In this document: positions 1 through 10,155 of the stretch, piece by piece
Numbering within the stretch: the stretch's first letter is position 1
Layout: each line of letters opens with the position of its first letter
Assembly: GCA_934045905.1 (NCBI GenBank)
Contig: OW203767.1
Coordinates: 27,908,785-27,972,784 of the forward strand
Origin: Leuctra nigra
Lineage: Eukaryota; Arthropoda; Insecta; Plecoptera; Leuctridae
Length of the DNA: 64,000 nucleotides
Direction: 5' to 3'
Notes under the pieces: model-generated
Database searches by the model: none
Told to the model about the DNA's origin: nothing
The model's input: the letters and a program-made list of their open reading frames with translations, nothing else
Position numbers and translations under genes: made by a program

Positions 1-249
1 AAGTTCATAATACTATTTATCCTGACTCTCACCTGCACCATCATCAATTGCCAGCTCCTTTGCTCGTGAGCACCCAACCCTCTTCCCCCTAAACTCATCA
101 GTTCATCAATATGGCACTCGAGGGGGAAACTTTATACGTATCCCCACTCACTCTCACTCCTCCTTTACCAGCAGTGCCGGACTGGCTCGTCAGGGGCCTC
201 GGCGGCTATTGTTACTATTTACGGATTTTTGGGAGAAAGCAGCCACCAG

Positions 250-1150
250 CCTGCCCCGCAGGGAGATTTTTGGATTTTTTAAACTTTAAAATGGAATTTA
301 AAAACAATTTGGTGATTTTAAAAGTTCATTATTTCACAAGAAAAACATAACAGAAAGGCCTGCCAAATATGCCCCGCAGGGCGTTTTTTATTTTATGTTA
401 TTCTTAAAATGATTTTGGGTTATGAAAACTTGTATTTTTTCAGAATGAGGCTAACAGAAAGTGACGTTAAATGTACCCAAATTCAGCCCCGCAGGGTTAA
501 TTTCAATTTCAGTCACTTTTAAAACAATTTTGCGATTATAAATACGTGTACCTATTATTTTGAGCGAAGAAGCTAACAACGATATGAAATTTAAAAATCG
601 CCTCAGCCTGCCCCGCAGGGCGATTTTTGAAAATTTGTATTTATTTAAGCGATTTTGGGATCTAAAAATGTGTATTTGGCTCCAAATGCCAAACAAAAAG
701 TTAATGGAAGATGCGACAAACCTGCCCCGCAGGGCGCTTTTTTAATTTTTGTTTATTTCCATCGATTTTGGGATTGTATTCGTGTATTTGACTTCAAAAT
801 GCCCAAATATGCCCCCGCCAGCCCCGCAGGGCGCTTTTGAACTTTTACAATTTTTAGTTCATAAAAAGAGGCCCCCAGACTAGATTTTTGTTAATTTTCA
901 ATTGATTTATGGATTGCAAAATTGTGTATCTAAATGGCTTCAAAATGCTCAATGCTGTTATTGGAAGAAACAAAATAGAAGAGGCCTCCAGCCTGCCCAG
1001 AAGAGCACTTTTTGAACTTTTGTAATTTTTCAATCGTTTGTGGGATTGCAAAATGTTCATTTTGCTGCAACATGTTCACCATAAAGTTAATGGAAGATGG
1101 GTTTACTTACATAGAAGAGGCCCCCAACCTGCCACGCAGGGTGCTTTTTA
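250..1150. repeat. Degenerate tandem array, about 115-bp unit
   Basis: About eight diverged units recur roughly every 110-120 bp. Each carries the core GCCCCGCAGGG or a variant (near 254, 371, 485, 610, 724, 821, 990 and 1132), followed by a T-rich stretch and a GATTTTGGGAT-like segment. The same GCCCCGCAGGG core recurs at 26050-26600 inside the long-inverted-repeat element, so both arrays probably belong to one mobile family. No coding sequence was found. This lies within HIRA intron 2. Confidence 0.7.
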
Positions 1151-1195
1151 CTTCTGGTATCTTTAAATGGATTTTTTGATTATAAAAATGTATGT

Positions 1196-1442
1196 TATAC
1201 ACAATCTAGGGGCCTCAATAGCCAGGGGCGAGGCCGGCCCCCACTATATATACCTATGCACAATTATCTATAATAAGCTACCGCAGCACATCACCACCTC
1301 TTCCACCTGGGCCAGCTTCCAATCCAGTGTCAATGCCTACCTCCTCCAAGACCCATATCTAGTGGAGCGGTCGCTCCACCCAGCCAAGTCGTACCGTACA
1401 CTCACACCCACTCTACATACCGTAAATGCCTATATAAACTGA
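1196..1442 (+). pseudogene. 3'-terminal fragment of a non-LTR retrotransposon ORF2
   Basis: An open frame encodes a segment with NKLPQHITTSSTWASFQSSV followed by NAYLL. This is the W/YNKLP...I...S...F...L layout typical of the extreme C-terminus of jockey/CR1-type reverse transcriptase proteins. Everything upstream is missing, so it is a dead 5'-truncated LINE fragment. It could be related to the LINE tail at 2830-3085, but the two are not contiguous. Confidence 0.5.
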
Positions 1443-1739
1443 GGAGCAGACCAAACACTTTTACTGTAAGCAATAACATGGCATTTTCGGCCTACTAGAT
1501 CTCAAAATTGGAAAATCTCACATTGTTGCGAAATATCTTAATTTCGAGCAATGGCCCACCCCGCTACATATACCAAATTCGAGAACAATAGGTTATATCA
1601 TTTGCGAGCTAGAGGGCTGTGAAAACAGTGAAATTACATCACTTTCTGATTCTGATATCAGGGAACGTCGCTATCACCGCCACAGCCTAAACGGCTTAAC
1701 CAATCGATCTGATATTTTTACCACATGTGCACTTTTGGC

Positions 1740-2110
1740 GTCTGAGGTGCCTTTTTATAAAACCAACCGGAAGTCGCCATTTTGAAACCGGAAGTGACGT
1801 CATATCTTGAAAACGGCTAGACCGATCGGAATGAAACTATCGCCAAATGATTCAGACGGCCATATTTATGGAATATCAATATTTGAAGTAGAAATGTACT
1901 ATTACCGGAACCGGAAATGACGTCATAAAAATTAAGAATCAGACTTTAATCACCTCTTACTACAATAACTACATATTCAGAAGGCTTATAATGATACATA
2001 ACAATTAACGAAATACATTCTAGGTGGCAGTAATTTCAGCCGCCATTTTGAAAACCGGAAGTGATGCCATATCTCGAAAACGGCTGTACCGATTGGAACG
2101 ATGCTTTCGC
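1740..2110. repeat. Diverged direct repeat carrying CCGGAAGTGACGTCA
   Basis: The phrase GCCATTTTGAAACCGGAAG, then TGACGTCATATC...GAAAACGGCT..ACCGAT, appears at about 1776-1830. A diverged copy is at about 2040-2095, with a further partial copy near 1905-1925. It looks like internal duplication within an interspersed repeat. No open frame of note was seen between 1450 and 2260. Confidence 0.5.
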
Positions 2111-2267
2111 AATTCTTCATGGAATATCACTTTAAGCTTATATTTAGCATTAGACACAATTTGTCTTAGTAACCAATTCGGTAATGACGTATTTTTTTAA
2201 AGGAATTAGTCATTGTTGCTCCGATATGTGTTACAAGTTGTGTAAATAAACTAAAAAAATTCGTGAT

Positions 2268-2664
2268 ATCCCCATAAAAAACACTCCGTGTAAAAATACC
2301 AGCCAAGTCTCTTCAACTATAAAAAAATAAAATAAATCTAAAAAGTCAGCACTGAAAAGTAGTGATATCAAAAAATGGGCCAAGTCAAAACTTAATTTAA
2401 AAAACCAAAATATACTTGGCGCATCGTTTTTTATGGCATTATAGGTATATTATATATATTTAGGTACCTACCTACAATTTATTTTTGTCATACTTTTTAT
2501 ATACACGATGCGCCAAGTATATTTTGGTTTTGAAAATTAAGGTTTGACTTGGACCATTTTTTGATATCACTACTTTTCAGTGCTGACTTTTTAGATTTAT
2601 TTTATTTTTTTATAGTTGAAGAGACTTGGCTGGTATTTTTACACGGAGTGTTTTTTATGGGGAT
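2268..2664. mobile_element. Foldback (long inverted repeat) element
   Basis: The left arm 2268-2426 and right arm 2506-2664 are both 159 bp and are near-perfect reverse complements (ends ATCCCCATAAAAAACACTC and its complement). They flank a 79-bp AT-rich loop. This is a non-autonomous foldback or MITE-type element. If transcribed as part of HIRA intron 2 it would form a long hairpin. Its superfamily is unknown because no clear target duplication could be assigned. Confidence 0.8.
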
Positions 2665-2829
2665 TACAGCCTACAGGAATTTCTAGACTCATAAGTCATA
2701 ACTGTCAACACTTCAGTGTCAATCATCTTAACCTCAAGCCTTCTTGTTCCATTGTTTTTCCTATTCAACTTTCGGCCACTAACAACACAGCTTTGTCTTA
2801 CTCTTAGCTGAGGTGATTTATTTATTAAT

Positions 2830-3085
2830 ACTTATTGAATATTACTATTATTTTTTTTTCTTACAAATATTATTAATAGTTTTATTTTTAACTGTTGTAC
2901 ATATACCTACCTTTAACTGTCATTCTGAATTTGTAAATTTATTTCTTACTTTGTTATAACTTGTACATGACATTTTTACATCTTACTCAACACCTGACGC
3001 TGACGATACCCATGTATTATGTACCTACTTGTCCACGGGATGATAATAAAATACAATACCTACAATACAATACAATACAAATACA
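2830..3085 (+). mobile_element. LINE 3' end with CAATA-type tail
   Basis: The segment ends in CCACGGGATGATAATAAAAT and then a run of ACAATAC repeats, the simple-repeat tail expected of a non-LTR retrotransposon. A second copy of the same 3' end is at 62190-62305, sharing the phrases ATGTATTATGTAC and TTGTCCACGGGATGATAATA. Only the 3' untranslated end is present. Confidence 0.65.
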
Positions 3086-3438
3086 ATCAAAGATGGTAGG
3101 TAATAGTGTGCAGCACATCACTACTTGCCTTTGTACGTATTGGAGTAAACAGTTAGAAGAATAGTTAGGATAGAGTTCCTCTATTAATATGGGGAGGTGG
3201 AGGTAGGTAGTGCCAGAAAAATAGCCAAACTTAGTGTGGAAAATAGGAATTACAAACACAAAAAAGTTCGCTGCTGTAAATTCCGTGTCAAACGTACTGT
3301 AGATCATATATTTAGATACCTATTATTATTAGCTGCATTCAGCTTTTGTTACATAATACATAGGAAAATCAAAGGTGCATTCTCATATTAGATACATCCA
3401 TACTGTATCAACAGTCAAATTGTGCTGAGGAGACTCAC

Positions 3439-3612
3439 CTAAATGGTTGTCCATTTGACAGAGCATCTTCGGTACATTCTTGTCATCCTCGATTTCCGGA
3501 CTCTTCACGGCAGCCATGTTCCAGATAACAATTCTTCCAGAATCATCTCCTTGGCCACCAGTTGCGAACCTGGAGCCATCGGGATGGATGTCGATGGAGA
3601 ATATTGGTAGAT
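3439..3612 (-). CDS. HIRA: HIRA coding exon 2 (histone chaperone, first WD40 repeat)
   Basis: On the minus strand this exon reads PIFSIDIHPDGSRFATGGQG, then DDSGRIVIWNM, and ends VPKMLCQMDNHL. This matches the start of the HIRA N-terminal beta-propeller. HIRA deposits histone H3.3-H4 outside replication, in a nuclear complex with UBN1 and CABIN1. The acceptor is ..TTCACAG and the donor is TTTAG/GTGAGT. The exon starts in phase 1, matching the donor of the exon at 4826-4862. Later HIRA exons are not visible down to base 1, so intron 2 exceeds 3.4 kb or the rest lies outside the window. Gene identity is very secure. Confidence 0.95.
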
Positions 3613-4113
3613 CTGTGAAGTAAATTGAAAGTAATAATTGTTATAGCATTTAATCCACAACCAAAGAGTAAAGGGTGAACATAGTTTAAAGTTGTTACTG
3701 CGATGAGCTTAAAAGTGGTGAAATTTTGACTTTGAGAATTAAATGTGTAAGTTATGGCCTCCCTCAATTCAATGCCCATAAATGATTGACACAGATGACA
3801 AGGACGCGAAGAGTTGGAATTTGCTTTAAAATTCTTTTGTCTGTCTGTGTTGTCCGCCTTCGTCCTAACTGTGAACATTACATTAAATTCAACATATCTC
3901 AACTCAACATTGTTTACATTCACAACGTCCATCCACGTCAATCGTTGGCTGTGGCTCAGGTCACGGCCAAAAGGGGCGTGGCTTAGTACAAAGTCGTGTA
4001 ATGAAGATGAAGGAAAATCTCACTTTTCTAGCGATAGCTAAACTTGGGCAACCTTAAAAAAATAACTCTATGGGTGGACAGAACTCGAACTTGTGAAAAT
4101 TACAAAATAAAAA

Positions 4114-4184
4114 GATTCGTTCGTGGCGTGATTCGATCCGGCGTGCTTCACTTCTGCAGCCAGCAACGCTAACCAATAGACCAA
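4114..4184 (-). repeat. tRNA-Cys-like sequence, SINE head or tRNA pseudogene
   Basis: The minus strand has an A-box-like GGTCTATTGGTTAGCG, an anticodon-loop-like CTGCAGA (GCA in the anticodon position, as in tRNA-Cys), a B-box-like GGATCGAATC, and a downstream run of T. The anticodon stem does not pair, so it is not a working tRNA. It is more likely the pol III head of a SINE or a decayed tRNA copy. Confidence 0.4.
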
Positions 4185-4359
4185 TTCAGAAAATATCTGG
4201 GTGGCTCTGGTTTCTAGATAAATTCACATGCAGTTTGGTTTTCCAAGTATCTATTGGTGTTTTACAACAATGGGTTACAATACGAATACACACTTGGAAA
4301 TTCATACTGCATGTGAATTTCATTAGAATCCAGAGCCATCCAGATAATATCTGAATTGG
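4181..4359. mobile_element. Small foldback element
   Basis: Arms of about 79 bp (4181-4259 and 4281-4359) are reverse complements with scattered mismatches; both begin CCAATTCAGA and share AAATTCACATGCAGT. The loop is only about 20 bp, giving a long imperfect hairpin. One end abuts the tRNA-like sequence. Confidence 0.7.
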
Positions 4360-4659
4360 TGCCGATGCTGAAATGCCTTTCCTAAACCCATAGATCTAGT
4401 AATGACGTAAGCAGGGCCATGATTTCTGCTACACGTATTTCGCTCACGGCTGGCTGTGACCTGAGCCACTACCTCAATCATTCATGGGGCTTCATGCTCA
4501 AAAAAAGTTCCGTAAAAGTCAATGGCGCAAGTAGACATTTGCGGATGTCAGCCTAAACATAACAAGACCATGAGCTAATAACAAGATGTATAGGTGCAAG
4601 GTGGAACAACTTGGAGCAGCTTCGTGCAAGCTCAACGAACCGACCTAAGTACATATCCT

Positions 4660-4752
4660 AGAGAGTAGTAGGTACTAGGAAGGCTACTTAGGTACTAGGC
4701 TACCTAGGTACATAGGTAGGTACCTAGTAGGTAGGTACCTAGGTAGGTAACC
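4660..4752. repeat. GGTACCTA-rich microsatellite
   Basis: A run of overlapping GTAGGTACCTAGGTAGG-type words, partly palindromic. Single copies of the same words occur throughout the introns of this window. Confidence 0.7.
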
Positions 4753-4825
4753 TCTCCCTCTGCTACTTTGCTAATACCTGCTTAAAAGCAAACAATAAGT
4801 CAGGTAGGTATATATTTATTCTTAC

Positions 4826-4862
4826 CGTCATGAGTTACCCATGTAGGTTTTAATAACTTCAT
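4826..4862 (-). CDS. HIRA: HIRA coding exon 1 (start codon)
   Basis: Thirty-seven bases on the minus strand encode MKLLKPTWVTHD plus one base, ending at a GTAAG donor. This is nearly identical to the well-known HIRA N-terminus. The phase-1 end joins the phase-1 start of the exon at 3439-3612. The exon is far too short to be found as an open frame and was recognised by its protein motif. The ATG lies 653 bp upstream of the divergent FANCD2 ATG. Confidence 0.93.
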
Positions 4863-5515
4863 TATTATAAGCCAGCCACAATGCCGAAAAAATGACAACT
4901 TGACAAGTGAAAGACAACAAATAAAAAAGTAGGGTTATTGGAACTGCGGCTTGTTGCCGTTTGCCGATGGGGAGCGATGACCTTCAAAAATCACAGCCGC
5001 CCTTATGCGCTTTTGTCACCACAGCCTTACAAGTGCAAGTACCAACCTCACATAATATCATTCGATTTCATTTTATTATCATAACATCAAATATGGCCAA
5101 ATTTAACACAGAATATTATATTTTAATCAATAATACAATTATTCCGCTGGATATTTATTTGAAAAATGTCTCAACAAAATTACTTATGTTAGAAATGAAG
5201 TTTGTTCATTGTTGACATGTTTTTTCCCGCCGATTTATGGACTGCGTTTCTATTGGTGGAAGACATGTTGTGACTTGACTTGAGTGAGTGAAATCAAATT
5301 TCTTGTTTGGTGGATTTTCTTGGTCTTGTTTTTGTCGTAAGTAATTCTTTGTAGGTTTTTGTTTTTGGTCTGACAGTAAAATCTTAACACATTTGTGCCA
5401 TATTATTCCAACGCTTGACACTTTTAACTGGTCAAAGGAGAAAAGAGACATACGTGTAGCACCTAACCTGTAATCGAGTTGCAGTCACAGGCATTGGCGC
5501 TGTTCCTGTTTCAAC
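4863..5515. promoter_or_regulatory. Bidirectional HIRA/FANCD2 promoter region
   Basis: The 653 bp between two divergent start codons must contain both promoters and 5' leaders. A consensus E2F-type site TTTCCCGC is at 5223-5230. Inverted CCAAT boxes (ATTGG) are at 4937-4941 and 5252-5256. No TATA box was recognised. The sites are motif matches only; a head-to-head promoter driven by cell-cycle factors is an inference that fits the roles of both genes. Confidence 0.6.
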
Positions 5516-5990
5516 ATGTACAGAAACCGGCGACCCAAAAAGCCAACAGAAAATGTTGTTCCAAAAGAAGTTGTTGAAGACAAGAACACAAGAACGCGTA
5601 GTGCAGATAAGCCAACTGTTGTCACATCAACCCCATTGACCGTCGTTACAAGTGACAATGCTAGAGCTGGTTCTAGCGGAATGAACAGCAGTAGGTTGCA
5701 GAGTCAGTCGGCACGTAAACGTAGGTCAGGAGAAGATGATGATATGTTTGAAACCCCATCTAAAGTTGGCACTAGAGGAAACACAACAGGACGAGCTTTT
5801 CCTTTCCCTTCCCCAGCAATGTCAACAATAGACAGAGTTTCTCCTAGTGCTAAAAGGCGTTCACAATCTCGACCGGAGCCTCGAATTCAATCCCAGTCGC
5901 AAGCTCTAGGTTTGAAAAAACAGGAACCTTTTGTCGACATGCTCAAGAAAGCAGGCTTACGTCTTGTAAGCGATGGACCTTACATTCTAG
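5516..5990 (+). CDS. FANCD2: FANCD2 exon 1
   Basis: Encodes residues 1-158. There is a long polar, Ser/Arg-rich N-terminal tail with basic clusters (ARKRRSGEDDD, SAKRRSQSRPEPR) that could serve as nuclear localisation signals. It is followed by PFVDMLKKAGLRLV, the start of the helical solenoid. The ATG at 5516 opens the frame. The donor TTCTAG/GTAAGA leaves one base (phase 1). The tail is longer than in human FANCD2 and is probably disordered. Confidence 0.9.
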
Positions 5991-6333
5991 GTAAGAACTT
6001 CGTCCAATATCTCAATATTCCGGTATCAAGAATGTCTCAATTCTGTGACACTAGGTACCACCAATCTTCTTCTTCCTAACTGCTTTTATAAAATGCAAGA
6101 CCGTACTGATGTTTTTACAAAATACTTCTATGTAGGTACCTACCTACCAAGGTAGTTACACTCTTCCTATTCAATGTACTATATATAGGCACTCTCTGTC
6201 ATGAGATGATGAATGTCATTCATTAGTAGGTAATTTGTAATAGCATAGAGAAATTAATTTATTGTTTATTGTAGTATCAAGTTGTTTCAACATTTGACTC
6301 AGCCATACCTAATATTCTGAACACTATTTTCAG

Positions 6334-6607
6334 AAAAAGATCAAACTTACTTCGTTAAATCCTTGCAAAAACTACTCAAAGCAGATAACAGTTACCCTGC
6401 CAACATCGCACACTTCCTTAATGGCTTTGAAGATTACCTTAATGATAATCTGAATAAAGCGTTGGAATCCACCACATCCGGAGATAACTTGACTCGGAAG
6501 CCGGCGCAAGAATGTCTCTTGCGACTCTTGCTCAACGTGGATTCCATCCAGCCCCGATTGTGGAAGATACTGTTCGACAGAATGGCCGAGCTGATCATGG
6601 AAGAAGA
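6334..6607 (+). CDS. FANCD2: FANCD2 exon 2
   Basis: Encodes EKDQTYFVKSLQKLLK, then ECLLRLLLNVDSIQPRLWKI and LFDRMAELIMEE. This aligns with the vertebrate block [20 protein letters not shown]. The acceptor TTTTCAG fits and the phase-1 entry matches exon 1. It ends ..GAAGA/GTAAGC in phase 2. Confidence 0.95.
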
Positions 6608-6918
6608 GTAAGCCATCATACATACATATTGTACTTAATCTGGGGTGGGATCATGTAAAAGGACATACAACTTTGTTCTTGTGACAATCTTCTGATCTCA
6701 ATGTTTCCCGTCCTTCTCGGGTGAGATAAGAAAATTGTAGATTGTGTGTTACACTTACTACCGTGAGCAAAGTTGTTGTTTTATATGCTCCCACCACTGA
6801 CATATTATACTACGTGTGTCAGTGGATACCACCCCTGAACTCCGTGACATACTGTAGTATTCTACAGAAAGATGTACCTATTTAATTAGTACATCCCTAT
6901 TTCTTCACATTTTCTTAC

Positions 6919-7080
6919 AGTAGGCAGCATGCGATCTGTGGATTGGATTTTATTTAAGAACCGTTATTTTACGAACACCTGAGTTAGCTCAACTTGGAGT
7001 CCAGAATCATTAACATTGTTAGAATCATCTATTATTAGTTCCAGACTCCAGGTTAATCCACAGATTGCCTGCTGCCTACT
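6919..7080. mobile_element. MITE with 26-bp inverted ends
   Basis: Terminal inverted repeats begin AGTAGGCAGCA and extend through ATCTGTGGATT on both sides. The 162-bp element has no coding capacity. Confidence 0.7.
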
Positions 7081-7355
7081 TTAGGGGGAGACAGTATGTT
7101 ACATTTAACATTAATCTGTAGGTCTCTGTTGTAAAAGGCCCGATGTCCATTACATAGGTGAGCTCAAAAACCTTGTAATGGTGACAGAGTTATATTTTAA
7201 GAACATCTTAGTAGGTACCTAATTTGTTTACTTCAGTCAAGCTGCAATCAATCGATTGAGCTTGATTTCATGTTTCCAAAAGTGTGCAGCAAACATCGAG
7301 AAAGTAGGCATCGGGCCTCCCACCTCTGTGGTCTACAGATTGTGATATCGAGTTA

Positions 7356-7581
7356 CCTTGCTGAAAAATCTTGCAAAGAACTTGGCAAGATCTTAGCAAG
7401 ATATTGACAAAATTATTGATTATCCAATAAAATCTGAACAAAAATTATACCTACAGGCCAATTTTGGCAAGATTTTGCACCTCAAAAAAGAGAGTAAAAA
7501 AGCCCTGCTGAAATCAAGATTCAAGATTAGACACCAAGATTTTGTCAAGTTGGAAGATCTTGGCAAGAGTTTTCAGCAGGG
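7356..7581. mobile_element. MITE, TA-flanked
   Basis: Ends CCTTGCTGAAAA and its complement TTTTCAGCAGGG are each flanked by TA. The interior repeats CTTGGCAAGAT-like words in both orientations. Mariner/Tc1-type TA duplication is likely. Confidence 0.6.
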
Positions 7582-7711
7582 TAGTCTTGAGAAAGGATCA
7601 ATCTCTGTTCGGAAAAGTCTGCTACTGGTGATGAAACCAGACTGAAATGGGTCGGTCTGGGAGATGGAAAATGTTCATCTAGACATTGTTTCCTCTCGGC
7701 GTTGCTTGCAG

Positions 7712-7844
7712 GAGGAACGACGAATCATTCGAACTGGTCAACAAGATTCTGCGGCAGATGCGATGTCTGGACCAAGTCTTGGAAGGAGATGTCAACAATT
7801 GTGATAAGCTGTTGGAACTCATCTCGTTATCAAACATGGAAGAT
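7712..7844 (+). CDS. FANCD2: FANCD2 exon 3
   Basis: Encodes RNDESFELVNKILRQMRCLD, then QVLEGDVNNCDKLLELISLS, matching vertebrate [20 protein letters not shown]. The acceptor is TTGCAG and the single leading base completes the GAG codon from exon 2. It ends in phase 0 at GAT/GTAAGC. Confidence 0.93.
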
Positions 7845-7923
7845 GTAAGCAGTCACTTGAATTTAAACTATTGATAGATTATGCTAGAATTGAAAACTCA
7901 CTCAATATCTTGCTTCTCCTCAG

Positions 7924-8145
7924 ACTCAACGTGAAATCATCTTGGTAATCCCCGACGTAATCCGCGACGACGATCGAGAGAAAGCCGTGTTGAAGATTAG
8001 CGAGAACATCATGCTTCATCAGACGCTCATTCCAGCTTACCTTGAGACTCTGGCAATCATTCTGCCCTCCACCGACGACGCTCGAGTGAGAGTTATCGAA
8101 GAAGTCACCGAGGCTATATCGGTTGTTGGAGTTAAATATTTCCAA
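7924..8145 (+). CDS. FANCD2: FANCD2 exon 4
   Basis: Encodes TQREIILVIPDVIRDDDREK through ARVRVIEEVTEAISVVGVKY and FQ. It corresponds to the vertebrate [20 protein letters not shown] region of the N-terminal solenoid. Intron 3 is only 79 bp. Both ends are phase 0 (CTCAG/ACT, CAA/GTGAGT). Confidence 0.94.
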
Positions 8146-8252
8146 GTGAGTAGGTAGTTACAACTTATTTCAGACGGTGTTCATGTAAAATTATGAACCT
8201 GATGTTAAAACACTGGGATTACTCACTAATTACTGCTCTATTTTACTTCTAG

Positions 8253-8389
8253 GTGATCATGAAGTTTTTGATCGCCGTCGCTGACGACATGGGGCCGTTG
8301 ATTAAAGGCATTCGGAGCACTGTTAAATTGAACCCCCAAGCAATGAATAAAGATGGCAACGAGGCATATATATTTGCCAACACCTTGAA
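8253..8389 (+). CDS. FANCD2: FANCD2 exon 5
   Basis: Encodes VIMKFLIAVADDMGPLIKGI and then RSTVKLNPQAM...ANTL, aligning with vertebrate [20 protein letters not shown]. The donor is taken as TTGAA/GTATGA because it alone gives the phase-2 end that exon 6 requires. The frame stays open for another 67 bases, so exon-end confidence is a little lower. Confidence 0.88.
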
Positions 8390-8654
8390 GTATGATTCTA
8401 ATTATTTCATGATAAAGTCATGTAGGGATGTGAAAATTTCTGATATTTATTTTTAGGAAATATTTCCCAATATAGGAAATATGCGGAAATTTTTAACAAT
8501 GGACAAGTTTTTTTGTGATGTTTTAGGATATTTTTGTGAATAAGATGCCATGAATGACCATGAAATGTCGGCACATTTTATGGCGTAAAAACAACGATGC
8601 GTCGAAAAAAATCTCCAAAATTAAAACAAACGTAATATTCTTGATAGGTAGGTA

Positions 8655-8865
8655 CACTCGGCCAAACAAAACTTGAACGTTGACCAAATTTGAATGACTG
8701 CTGGTCATGTCCCATAACCAATCAAAGCTTGTTATTATCATTGAAATGTGAGGTCACCTACTAGAGTGAGACAATGAGATCGCTTAGACTGACTTCTGAT
8801 GGTGCGATCTTACATTTATCAGCCTATCAGATTTATTGAACGTTCAAGTTTTGTTTGGCCAAGTG
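8655..8865. mobile_element. TA-flanked MITE, copy 1
   Basis: Inverted ends CACTCGGCCAAACAAAACTT and complement, about 30 bp long, are flanked by TA on both sides. A 201-bp sister copy in the same orientation is at 49497-49697 in coronin intron 5. Mariner/Tc1-type non-autonomous element. Confidence 0.85.
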
Positions 8866-9153
8866 TACCTATAGCCTACAGGGAAATATTTCTGGACCCC
8901 AACACTAGAGCTGAGACTATTTTATTTGTTGCTAGCTTATTCTTGCTTGGATTATTTTAAGATGGCTTTCAATTGAGATGAAATATTCAAATCTATGAAG
9001 ACTTTACAATGGAATTCAAACTGTTTTGCAACTTGACTAATGGCAATGAAGATGACTATGAATAAGATTGGATGATACTATCTCAATATAAACTGTATGT
9101 GAGAAAACACCGTGAACCTACTGTCCATTCAATGTTGTTGTGCCTCATTACAG

Positions 9154-9376
9154 AGAGGCCGACGATCCCAAGAACTTGATCGAGACGTGGATCTCTGAGA
9201 TCGAGGAGTCCGAGACGAGCGAACTGCTGCCGGTCGACCTGGTCGCGCTGCTCGTCTTCTCCTCCACGAGGATAACGCGCACCAAGGCGGCCATCATGTC
9301 TGCGTTCAAGCTGCAAGCCTTGCGAGGACCGCCCGGGGAAGTCGACGTGGATAAAGCCTTCTCCTCGATTCAGACT
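9154..9376 (+). CDS. FANCD2: FANCD2 exon 6
   Basis: Encodes EADDPKNLIETWISEIEESE and then LLPVDLVALLVFSSTRITRT, with KAFSSIQT at the end. It aligns with vertebrate [20 protein letters not shown]. The acceptor is ATTACAG; the leading base completes the codon from exon 5. The end is phase 0 at ACT/GTGAGT. Confidence 0.93.
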
Positions 9377-9906
9377 GTGAGTTCATTGATTTATGTGCAA
9401 CATGAATGAGTGTGCGGTTATTCCAAATAGTACCTACTTTTTGGATTAATTATTTTTTCTGCATTAATGGCTTGATTATGTATGTACCTATAATGGTACC
9501 TATGTATACCTACTGATGGGATAATTGCATTGAAAACGTCCACATTTATTTTAGGTACTATTTAGTTTACATAATGTATATATTTCAACTAGAACATTCT
9601 TTTACATCACAACAAAAATCTACAAAAAACGCAACATTGGACTGAGCAACTGTTTTCAACATAAAGGCCTCTTGAAACGCACTGCAAGAAATGGAGCAAA
9701 TTTAATGAATGAATGAATATGTAGTACATACCTACACTCGAATAAAATTAAAATAATAAGTAAATGATTTGTGTATTTGAAGGAAAAGGAAAGGCTGACA
9801 AAGGTTTGATGGCATCATCCAATGAAGTCTTTGCTAATGCATCATCTAACTCTCGAGCTCTGATTTCATTGGTAATAGGTAACAAGGATTGATTGTCAAG
9901 GAACCT

Positions 9907-9964
9907 GACCAGCAGCCAATCCGTTTTGCTCAAACATTTGAACAAAACGGATTGGCTGCTGGTC
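9907..9964. repeat. Perfect 22-bp hairpin
   Basis: GACCAGCAGCCAATCCGTTTTG is followed by a 14-base loop and its exact reverse complement. Nearby sequence (9800-9905, read on the minus strand) resembles stretches at 43010-43100 and 49750-49815 that share GGTTCCTTGACAA and AATGAAATCAGAGCTC. The hairpin is therefore probably part of a MITE family. Confidence 0.75.
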
Positions 9965-10155
9965 AATTTGCCATTTTTACTTGGTCCAAGTGTACAAGTT
10001 TATGAAATTTGAATAAGTACCTAATACAAAGGCAATGATGCTTGCTATTTGCTAATGTATGAGCACTTTATTCTCTTCCCGTGGTACTGGTAGAACCTAC
10101 ATGTTTAAAATTTGTGTTTTTATTTTTTATAATAATTAAGGAGTTTAATTAAGGA

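Larger units (their letters stand above)
3613..4825 (-). other. HIRA intron 1
   Basis: A 1213-bp intron with consensus GT-AG ends on the minus strand. It contains a tRNA-like sequence (4114-4184), a foldback repeat (4181-4359), a second diverged inverted pair (around 3950-3973 against 4449-4475, sharing GGCTCAGGTCAC), and GGTAGGTACCTA microsatellite sequence at 4660-4750. No other coding sequence is supported. Confidence 0.8.
6608..7711 (+). other. FANCD2 intron 2, with two MITEs
   Basis: A 1104-bp intron. Two short inverted-repeat elements (6919-7080 and 7356-7581) are annotated separately; otherwise nothing recognisable. Confidence 0.8.

Noticed and set aside
1..3438. Further HIRA exons
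   Set aside because: Searched by eye for the next WD40 blocks on the minus strand; only transposon and repeat sequence seen.
3543..3941. 132-codon minus-strand frame overlapping the HIRA exon
   Set aside because: It is out of frame with HIRA and runs through intron 1; no homology.
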